This document shows positions 1 through 5,331 of a stretch of DNA of 7,338 bases, in pieces. Both the position numbers and the translations under genes were made by a program. Within the stretch, counting starts at the first letter, position 1. The number at the start of each line of letters is the position of its first letter. Under the pieces are notes generated by a model, which had not been told where the DNA came from, did not search any database, and saw only the letters and a program-made list of their open reading frames with translations. Origin of the DNA: an uncultured Collinsella sp. (lineage in GTDB: Bacteria > Actinomycetota > Coriobacteriia > Coriobacteriales > Coriobacteriaceae); assembly GCA_900549355.1 (NCBI GenBank), contig UROA01000097.1, positions 1 to 7,338 of the forward strand. Direction: 5' to 3'.

Positions 1-105
1 ACGACCATGATCGCGGGCCCCCAGGTCGAGCAGGGCCGCGACGGTCATGTCGCCGCTGATGCCCGAGGTGCCGTCGATGATAAGCGTGTGCTGATGGTTG
101 GACAT
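1..105 (-). CDS. larC: LarC, nickel-pincer cofactor insertion protein (5' end only)
   Basis: Only the first 35 codons are present; the rest lies beyond base 1. The peptide begins MSNHQHTLIIDGTSGISGDM and continues TVAALLDLGA. The DGTSGISGDM stretch followed by an ALLDLG segment is the characteristic N-terminus of LarC, the CTP-dependent enzyme known to insert nickel into the pyridinium bis-thiocarboxylate mononucleotide made by LarB and LarE, completing the cofactor of lactate racemase and related enzymes. The ATG at 105-103 follows a strong AAGGAG that overlaps the larB stop codon, leaving only 10 nt between the genes, so larB and larC are almost certainly co-transcribed and probably translationally coupled. 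The family is usually around 400 residues, so most of the protein, including its metal-binding part, cannot be judged here. The identification rests on this motif plus the larB neighbour. Confidence 0.85.
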   Translation of the reverse strand, partial: MSNHQHTLIIDGTSGISGDMTVAALLDLGARDHGR

Positions 106-110
106 GGAAT

Positions 111-118
111 GCTCCTTA
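111..118 (-). promoter_or_regulatory. larC Shine-Dalgarno overlapping the larB stop
   Basis: Read on the minus strand this is TAAGGAGC: the TAA stop of larB is the first part of the AAGGAG ribosome site for larC, whose ATG follows 5 nt later. The arrangement fixes the larC start and points to coupled translation of the two cofactor genes. Confidence 0.8.
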
Positions 119-898
119 ACGGGCGCAGGGCGTGCCAGCGCTCAGATGATTGATAAGACTTGCCTGGTAGGCGGCACCAAAGCCGTTATCGATATTGACG
201 ACCGATACGCCGCTGGCACAGGAGTTGAGCATGGCGAGCAGCGCGGCTACGCCTCCAAAATTTGCGCCGTAGCCCACGCTGGTGGGAACGGCGATGACCG
301 GACAGCTCACCAGACCGCCGATAACGCTCGCCAACGCGCCCTCCATGCCGGCGATGGCAATGACCACCTGTGCCTGGGCGAGTTCCTCGGCATGCGCGAG
401 CAGGCGGTGCAGGCCGGCGACGCCTACGTCGTAGAGGCGGTCGACCTCGTTGCCATAGAACTCGGCCGTCAACGCGGCTTCTTCGGCGACGGGCAGGTCG
501 CTCGTGCCGGCGCAGGCGACAACGATGCGTCCGTTGCCGGTAGGGGAGGGCTTGCCGCCCACGAGGGCGAGCTGGGCGTCCGGGACATACCCCAGGTCGA
601 TGTCGTTGCCGAGAAGCTCAGCGGTGTGCGTGGCTTTTTCGGCATCCAGGCGCGTGACCAGGATGCGCTCCTGACCGGCATCGCGCAGCGCTTCGATAAT
701 GGCGGCGATCTGCTCGGCGGTTTTACCGGCACCGTAGACAACCTCGCCGGCTCCCTGGCGTACCCCGCGTGAAAGATCGAGCTGTGCAAAGCCCAAATCG
801 GCGGTTGGCGCCGTCTGGATGCGCGTGAGGGCGACTGCCGGAGTGACTGCTCCGCCGGCAACATCGCTCAGCAATTGCTCAAGATCTTGCTTATCCAT
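116..898 (-). CDS. larB: LarB, nickel-pincer cofactor biosynthesis (PurE-like) protein
   Basis: A 260-residue protein matching LarB, which is known to carboxylate and hydrolyse nicotinic acid adenine dinucleotide to give the dicarboxylated pyridinium mononucleotide, the first step of nickel-pincer nucleotide synthesis. Acts in the cytoplasm. Visible features: an N-terminal part with DLSRGVRQG (41-49) and VVYGAGKTAEQI (53-64), matching the family's D..R..RQG and G.GKT pattern; then a PurE/NCAIR-mutase-like domain from about 123 to 250 with GTSDLPVAEEA (131-141), YDVGVAGLHRL (156-166), AGMEGALASVIGGL (183-196), and NSCASG (225-230) leading to VVNIDNGFGA. Comparing from memory with Lactiplantibacillus LarB, E186 and C227 fall where the catalytic Glu and Cys are expected. 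The length is typical. The ATG at 898 has GAAGGGAA about 6 nt upstream. serB lies 114 nt upstream on the same strand and larC follows 10 nt downstream. Confidence 0.93.
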   Translation of the reverse strand: MDKQDLEQLLSDVAGGAVTPAVALTRIQTAPTADLGFAQLDLSRGVRQGAGEVVYGAGKTAEQIAAIIEALRDAGQERILVTRLDAEKATHTAELLGNDIDLGYVPDAQLALVGGKPSPTGNGRIVVACAGTSDLPVAEEAALTAEFYGNEVDRLYDVGVAGLHRLLAHAEELAQAQVVIAIAGMEGALASVIGGLVSCPVIAVPTSVGYGANFGGVAALLAMLNSCASGVSVVNIDNGFGAAYQASLINHLSAGTPCAR

Positions 899-942
899 CT
901 ATGTTCCCTTCGACGGCGCAAAGTCTAGCACTCAAAGGGTAT

Positions 943-976
943 GTTTCCGAACACTAAGACAAAATTGTTCGGAAAC
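943..976. repeat. Perfect 11-bp inverted repeat in the serB-larB gap, possible operator
   Basis: GTTTCCGAACA (943-953) and its exact complement TGTTCGGAAAC (966-976) flank a 12-nt spacer. Arm centres are 23 bp apart, about two helical turns, which suits a dimeric repressor. The repeat overlaps the end of a possible larB -10 box and the predicted start point, so a larB operator is the simplest reading. It is not a standard intrinsic terminator, because no T-run follows either arm. An alternative is a relative of the palindromic repeats at 3826-3931: those also have TTTC(C/T)G...CGGAAA arms, and when this one is read on the minus strand its loop likewise contains TGTCT. Confidence 0.6.
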
Positions 977-1003
977 TATAGGACAGACTGATTCAATTGT
1001 TAG
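975..1003 (-). promoter_or_regulatory. Possible larB promoter
   Basis: On the minus strand, CTAACA (1003-998, 4/6 to TTGACA) and TATAGT (980-975, 5/6 to TATAAT) are separated by 17 nt. Predicted initiation would be near 968, inside the inverted repeat at 943-976, leaving a leader of about 70 nt before the larB ATG. If real, larBC can be transcribed independently of serB. The -35 match is mediocre. Confidence 0.4.
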
Positions 1004-1012
1004 ACGGATCGG

Positions 1013-1648
1013 CTAGTCACGCAGGATGATGTCCATGGCGAGCATGAGGTTGCGCTCGTCGATGGCAAACGGGGCGGCTTCGCGCGTCTTGGGCTTGGCA
1101 CAAAACGCGATGCCCGTGCCCGCGGCCTGAATCATGGGGATGTCGTTTGCTCCGTCGCCAATAGCGACCGTGTGGGCTATGTCGACGCCGCACTCAACTG
1201 CCCAGTCCAGCAGCTGGATGAGCTTGGACTCCTTGGTCACAATGTCGGCAGCCAACTTACCGGTGAGCTTGCCGTCCACGACCTCCAGGCGGTTGGCCAG
1301 GCAAAAATCGATACCCGCGGCAGCCACGATCTTATCGGCGACCTCGTGGAAGCCGCCGCTCACCACGCCGACCTTCCAGCCCTTGCTGTGTGCCGAGCGC
1401 ACAAGCTCCAGCGCGCCGGGGGTAAACGTCACGCGCGCAAAGGTGCGCTCGAACACACTCTCGTCCAAGCCGGCAAGCAGCCCCACGCGCTCCTCGAGCG
1501 CCTGCTTAAAGTCGAGCTCGCCGCGCATGGCGCGCTCAGTGATCTTCGCCACTTGCTGGCCTACGCCGGCCTCCTCGCCCAACAGGTCGATGACCTCCTG
1601 GTTGATGAGCGTGGAGTCGATATCCATAACGATGAGGCGTGCAGTCAT
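1013..1648 (-). CDS. serB: Phosphoserine phosphatase (HAD superfamily)
   Basis: A 211-residue HAD hydrolase matching SerB, which dephosphorylates O-phospho-L-serine in the last step of serine synthesis in the cytoplasm. HAD motif I is DIDST at 9-13, with D9 as nucleophile and D11 as acid/base. Motif II is VVSGG with S97. The motif III lysine is probably K139 in TKESK. Motif IV is GDGANDIPMI at 164-173, with D165 and D169 as Mg ligands. The length matches the short archaeal-type SerB (about 210 aa); the N-terminal extension of the E. coli enzyme (322 aa) is absent. I chose the ATG at 1648 because GGAAAGG lies 6 nt upstream and motif I then begins at the usual place. An in-frame ATG at 1693 would add 15 residues without a ribosome site. 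The gene is divergent from aspS and upstream of larB on the same strand. Other small HAD phosphatases are possible, but the motif spacing and FxxxF-type cap favour SerB. Confidence 0.9.
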   Translation of the reverse strand: MTARLIVMDIDSTLINQEVIDLLGEEAGVGQQVAKITERAMRGELDFKQALEERVGLLAGLDESVFERTFARVTFTPGALELVRSAHSKGWKVGVVSGGFHEVADKIVAAAGIDFCLANRLEVVDGKLTGKLAADIVTKESKLIQLLDWAVECGVDIAHTVAIGDGANDIPMIQAAGTGIAFCAKPKTREAAPFAIDERNLMLAMDIILRD

Positions 1649-1654
1649 GGCGGG

Positions 1655-1661
1655 CCTTTCC
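1655..1661 (-). promoter_or_regulatory. serB Shine-Dalgarno that decides the start
   Basis: GGAAAGG on the minus strand, 6 nt before the ATG at 1648. It supports the shorter 211-residue SerB over an extended reading from 1693. Confidence 0.6.
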
Positions 1662-1793
1662 GAGTGCAGTTGTATTGGGGCACATTGTCGCACGTGACGA
1701 GCGCGGGCGGGCGCCGCGGTGCGTCAATTGTTTCGTCTCCGTCAAGTCTTTGGGCAGGAGCCACTTTTCCGCGGCACATCGGCACAGGTGCGA

Positions 1794-1799
1794 TAAGAT
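1794..1799 (+). promoter_or_regulatory. Possible aspS -10 box
   Basis: TAAGAT (5/6 to TATAAT) lies 105 nt before the aspS ATG. The same hexamer serves as the better-supported -10 of the beta-galactosidase gene at 5276-5281. I see no good -35 at 16-19 nt, so the call is weak. If used, transcription would start near 1806 and both leader hairpins would be in the mRNA. Confidence 0.3.
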
Positions 1800-1815
1800 A
1801 GAACGCCATGTCTGG

Positions 1816-1832
1816 CTGCGCGGTTTACGCAG
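1816..1832 (+). promoter_or_regulatory. aspS leader hairpin 1, shaped like an anticodon arm
   Basis: CTGCG (1816-1820) pairs perfectly with CGCAG (1828-1832) around a seven-base loop, CGGTTTA. A 5-bp stem with a 7-nt loop is the geometry of a tRNA anticodon arm. Counting the loop as tRNA positions 32-38, positions 34-36 read GUU, the tRNA-Asn anticodon. Position 33 is G rather than the usual U. The stem and loop are seen directly; any mimicry is speculation. Confidence 0.45.
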
Positions 1833-1841
1833 GCTGGGCAA

Positions 1842-1883
1842 ATCTGTACGACGCCGCCCGGAACGACACGGGGCGGCACAGAT
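1842..1883 (+). promoter_or_regulatory. aspS leader hairpin 2 next to the Shine-Dalgarno
   Basis: An outer stem ATCTGT (1842-1847) / ACAGAT (1878-1883) encloses an inner stem GCCGCCC (1853-1859) / GGGCGGC (1871-1877), with a 5-nt bulge on the 5' side and an 11-nt loop. It ends only 4 nt before the AAAGGAGG ribosome site of aspS and is very GC-rich, so it could limit or tune ribosome access. No T-run follows, so it is not an intrinsic terminator. The T-box consensus (AGGGTGGNACCGCG) is not present. Confidence 0.55.
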
Positions 1884-1887
1884 CCAT

Positions 1888-1895
1888 AAAGGAGG
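1888..1895 (+). promoter_or_regulatory. Strong aspS Shine-Dalgarno
   Basis: AAAGGAGG, close to the ideal anti-16S match, ends 9 nt before the ATG at 1905 and fixes that start. It lies directly downstream of leader hairpin 2. Confidence 0.9.
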
Positions 1896-1904
1896 ATCAC
1901 TGGT

Positions 1905-3692
<1,788 letters not shown>

Positions 3693-3715
3693 GCAAGCGG
3701 CTACATATTGCTTGC

Positions 3716-3750
3716 AACGAGGGAAGGACGTGTGCCTTCCCTCGTTTTTT
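3716..3750 (+). terminator. Intrinsic terminator of aspS
   Basis: AACGAGGGAAGG (3716-3727) pairs perfectly with CCTTCCCTCGTT (3735-3746) across a 7-nt loop and runs into TTTT, giving a six-T run at 3745-3750. It begins 23 nt after the aspS stop. This is a textbook rho-independent terminator. Confidence 0.95.
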
Positions 3751-3763
3751 ATGCGCCGAGATT

Positions 3764-3807
3764 GTGAGGGTATATAGGGTGACCGGGCGTCGCGGAAAGT
3801 GCGACCC
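3764..3807. repeat. Degraded copy of the 62-bp palindromic repeat
   Basis: The right arm CGGAAAGTGCGACCC (3793-3807) followed by AGAAT matches the right end of the next copy (3855-3874) at 17 of 20 positions, and it ends exactly 62 nt before it. The expected left arm at 3764-3778 is not recognisable, so this unit can no longer fold into the full hairpin. The 18-nt linker 3808-3825 separates it from the first intact copy. Confidence 0.55.
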
Positions 3808-3825
3808 AGAATTCGGCAAAATAAT

Positions 3826-3869
3826 GGGGCACAGTTTCCGGTTGAGCTGTCTAACGGAAACTGTGCCCC
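3826..3869. repeat. Palindromic repeat, intact copy 1 (44-nt hairpin)
   Basis: GGGGCACAGTTTCCG (3826-3840) and its exact complement CGGAAACTGTGCCCC (3855-3869) flank a 14-nt loop containing TGTCT. A linker of 18 nt (3870-3887), again beginning AGAAT, leads to the next copy. It lies between the convergent aspS and lacI-type genes and could back up termination, but the family-like repetition points to a dispersed intergenic element. Confidence 0.9.
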
Positions 3870-3887
3870 AGAATGAGCACTCAAAAC

Positions 3888-3931
3888 GGGGCAGGCTTTC
3901 TGTAACAACTGTCTGGCGGAAAGCCTGCCCC
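3888..3931. repeat. Palindromic repeat, intact copy 2, also a likely terminator of the regulator gene
   Basis: GGGGCAGGCTTTC (3888-3900) pairs exactly with GAAAGCCTGCCCC (3919-3931), extended by a T-G wobble and a G-C pair, around a 14-nt loop that again contains TGTCT. Stem, loop and total length equal those of copy 1. Relative to copy 1, arm positions 7, 8 and 9 differ and each change is matched by the complementary change on the other arm. Read on the minus strand, the hairpin starts 6 nt after the regulator's TAA and is followed by GTTTTG, so it can serve as that gene's terminator despite the short T-run. Confidence 0.9.
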
Positions 3932-3937
3932 AATTTC

Positions 3938-4954
3938 TTATAGCGAGTCTCTCTGGATCAGCTGCATGTGCATCACGGAGGTGGTGGGCTCGGCACCCTT
4001 GATCATGTCGAGCGCAATGTTGGCGGCCATGTGGCCTTCTTCGCGCAGGGGCTGGCGGACGGTCGTGAGCGCGGGGACGCAGCGCGTCGCAATCTCGTGA
4101 TCGTCGAAGCCGACGACAGAAATGTCCGCCGGAACGGATAGGCCTGCCTCGTTGAGTGCGGTGATGACGCCAGCCGCGATACGGTCCGATCCGCAGAGCA
4201 CGCCATCGAAAGCAATCTCGCGCGCGAGGATCTGGTGCATGGCCTGATAGCCGTCTCCGTTGTTCCAGCCGGTATAGATAACGTTTGCGTCTGGGAGGTC
4301 TTCGCCCAAGACGGCGCGGTAGCCGCGCAGGCGGTCGACAACGGCGGGGTTGTCTTGCGGTCCCAACACGGCGACGATATCTTTGCGCCCTCGCTCCTTC
4401 ATAGCGAGCGCTGCAAAGCGTCCGCCCTCTTCGTCGTCAGAGTAGACCGTCGAGAACACATCGCGATAGGGGTGGCCCTCGAGCTGGCCGCACAACACGG
4501 TGGGTACGCCCAGCTCGCACAGTACCTCGAGCAGCTCGCTGCCCTTGTAGGGGGAGACGTCGATCACGGCGTCGAACGAGCGGCGCTCAAAGTGCTCGCG
4601 TGCGCGGTTGCGCTCATGCGTAGAAGACGCCTGCAAGATAACGGGCAGATAGGACGACTCCGACAGTTCCTCGGTAATGCCGCTCAAAAACTCGCTATAG
4701 GTGGGGTCGCTGAAGAGTTCACTCAGGGGCTCGGTCACGAGCACGGCGATGATTTCCGTGCGCCCGACAGCGAGCGCTCGGCCACGAGCGTTGGGGACAA
4801 AATTGACTTCCTTGGCCGCCGCGCGGACGCGCTTTTTGGTTTCCTCGCTAATGCGGGGCGAATCGTTGAGAGCGCGCGATGCCGTGGAGCGCGACACGCC
4901 GGCAGCTGCGGCAACCTCGGCAAGCGTAGGTGCGGTGCGAACTGGTTGGGTCAT
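3938..4954 (-). CDS. LacI-family transcriptional repressor
   Basis: A 338-residue LacI/GalR-type regulator, the usual family length. The N-terminal helix-turn-helix is TLAEVAAAAGVSRSTASRALND (10-31); R22 and S23 occupy the places of the base-reading Tyr17-Gln18 of E. coli LacI. The hinge GRALAVG carries L61, the residue that normally wedges into the operator's central CpG. A periplasmic-binding-protein-like effector domain follows from about 66 to 330, including VLCGSDRIAAGVITALNEAG, ISVVGFDDHEIA and LTTVRQPL. The effector is not readable from sequence, but the divergent beta-galactosidase suggests a galactoside or its product. The ATG at 4954 follows AGGAG by 5 nt. The probable target is the triple ACAACCGGTTGCAC operator at 5199-5299, whose central CCGG fits this family. 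It does not look like E. coli EbgR beyond the shared fold. Confidence 0.95.
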   Translation of the reverse strand: MTQPVRTAPTLAEVAAAAGVSRSTASRALNDSPRISEETKKRVRAAAKEVNFVPNARGRALAVGRTEIIAVLVTEPLSELFSDPTYSEFLSGITEELSESSYLPVILQASSTHERNRAREHFERRSFDAVIDVSPYKGSELLEVLCELGVPTVLCGQLEGHPYRDVFSTVYSDDEEGGRFAALAMKERGRKDIVAVLGPQDNPAVVDRLRGYRAVLGEDLPDANVIYTGWNNGDGYQAMHQILAREIAFDGVLCGSDRIAAGVITALNEAGLSVPADISVVGFDDHEIATRCVPALTTVRQPLREEGHMAANIALDMIKGAEPTTSVMHMQLIQRDSL

Positions 4955-5040
4955 GGCGTCTCCTGGAAAATGCGGTCGATGTTGTCACTGATACGGGCTG
5001 GTGCGGATACAGCTTACTATAGTGCGTCTGAACAGCGTTC

Positions 5041-5071
5041 ATGATATCCGGTGACCGGCGTCGTTTTGCAA
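5041..5071 (-). promoter_or_regulatory. Possible promoter of the LacI-type gene
   Basis: On the minus strand, TTGCAA (5071-5066, 4/6) and TATCAT (5046-5041, 5/6) are separated by 19 nt. The -35 overlaps the half-operator TGCAACC (5067-5073), and the spacer contains the near-palindrome CCGGT-G-ACCGG (5048-5058), so self-repression is possible. A competing -10, TATAGT at 5021-5016, has no good -35. The call is weak. Confidence 0.3.
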
Positions 5072-5198
5072 CCAAGCCGCAATCGAATACACCTCGTATG
5101 GGGGGAGATATCTGCGGGCGTGGCGGTTGCCTACGAGCTTAAGAACGATGTCTTGTGCTGTGTTTCGATACTCAGGGTGACATAAGTGTCGCGGTTGT

Positions 5199-5212
5199 AC
5201 AACCGGTTGCAC
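5199..5212 (+). promoter_or_regulatory. LacI-type operator O1 (upstream)
   Basis: ACAACCGGTTGCAC with the perfect palindromic core CAACCGGTTG (5200-5209). Immediately upstream a further GGTTG (5193-5197) creates a second overlapping palindrome, GGTTGTACAACC (5193-5204), so this site has three alternating half-sites. Its centre is 45 bp from O2 and 87 bp from O3. An upstream auxiliary operator for looping or cooperative binding is likely. Confidence 0.85.
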
Positions 5213-5243
5213 CGTTAACCCGGTCAAATCGACCGTTCAGCGG

Positions 5244-5257
5244 ACAACCGGTTGCAC
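5244..5257 (+). promoter_or_regulatory. LacI-type operator O2, covering the -35
   Basis: Identical 14-mer ACAACCGGTTGCAC, core 5245-5254. Its right half supplies the TTGCAC that acts as the -35, so a bound repressor would block RNA polymerase. It lies 42 bp from O3, four helical turns, on the same DNA face. Confidence 0.88.
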
Positions 5258-5281
5258 AGCTTTTTGCATCGCCCGTAAGAT
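5252..5281 (+). promoter_or_regulatory. Beta-galactosidase promoter
   Basis: TTGCAC (5252-5257) and TAAGAT (5276-5281) are 18 nt apart; the -10 matches 5/6 and the -35 keeps TTG. Initiation is predicted near 5288, inside O3. The promoter is bracketed by O2 and O3, the arrangement expected of a repressible promoter. Confidence 0.7.
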
Positions 5282-5285
5282 AAGG

Positions 5286-5299
5286 ACAACCGGTTGCAC
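5286..5299 (+). promoter_or_regulatory. LacI-type operator O3, covering the start point
   Basis: Third identical ACAACCGGTTGCAC, core 5287-5296, beginning 5 nt after the -10 box and so overlapping the predicted +1. This is the position of the primary operator in lac-type systems. Confidence 0.88.
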
Positions 5300-5318
5300 A
5301 AGAATCACTACGATGACG

Positions 5319-5324
5319 AAGGAG
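5319..5324 (+). promoter_or_regulatory. Beta-galactosidase Shine-Dalgarno
   Basis: AAGGAG, 7 nt before the ATG at 5332, within a short leader of about 45 nt. It fixes the start codon; no alternative in-frame start has comparable support. Confidence 0.85.
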
Positions 5325-5331
5325 CATCACC

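Larger units (their letters stand above)
1649..1904. other. Divergent serB/aspS control region
   Basis: These 256 bases separate the serB and aspS start codons. The serB half (about 1649-1750) is GC-rich. Two TTGACG boxes face serB on the minus strand (1745-1740 and 1727-1722, offset 18 bp), each close to a -35 consensus, but neither has a convincing -10 at the right distance. The aspS half holds a possible -10 and two hairpins, listed separately. No small gene is supported: an ATG at 1808 opens a frame into aspS but has no ribosome site. Confidence 0.6.
4955..5331. other. Divergent regulator/beta-galactosidase control region
   Basis: This 377-bp gene-free stretch separates the two start codons. 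From the right it holds the beta-galactosidase ribosome site, promoter and three full operators (5199-5299). The middle (about 5060-5190) has only half-operator matches, TGCAACC at 5067-5073 and GGTTGC at 5125-5130, an AGATATCT palindrome at 5106-5113, and GACA-TAAG-TGTC at 5179-5190. The left part contains possible promoter boxes for the regulator. A 14-codon frame from 5098 lacks a ribosome site and is not called. Confidence 0.7.

Noticed and set aside
98..772. A 224-codon plus-strand frame opposite larB.
   Set aside because: larB is unmistakable on the minus strand. The opposite frame has no ribosome site and no family resemblance.
943..976. The inverted repeat after serB as an intrinsic terminator.
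   Set aside because: No T-run follows the stem in either direction, and a 12-nt loop with AT-rich arm ends is a poor terminator.
1676..1684. TGGGGCACA near the serB start, identical to the left end of the 3826 palindrome.
   Set aside because: Only 9 nt match, the following bases do not continue as TTTCCG, and no complementary arm is present. It is probably chance.
1649..1693. A 15-residue N-terminal extension of SerB from the ATG at 1693.
   Set aside because: There is no Shine-Dalgarno upstream of 1693, the extra residues have no family counterpart, and GGAAAGG correctly precedes the ATG at 1648.
1172..1801. A 209-codon plus-strand frame opposite serB.
   Set aside because: Antisense shadow of the HAD phosphatase; no motif or ribosome site of its own.
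1806..1904. A T-box riboswitch in the aspS leader.
   Set aside because: The conserved T-box antiterminator sequence and a terminator are absent; only two simple hairpins are seen.
3764..3931. The tandem palindromes as a CRISPR array.
   Set aside because: The repeats are long perfect palindromes with constant 18-nt linkers, and the linkers share their start. There are only two to three units, the stems differ between copies, and no cas genes are visible. None of this fits a CRISPR array.
5098..5142. A 14-codon frame starting at 5098 in the divergent control region.
   Set aside because: It has no ribosome site and no recognisable product; the G-run lies downstream of the ATG, not upstream.
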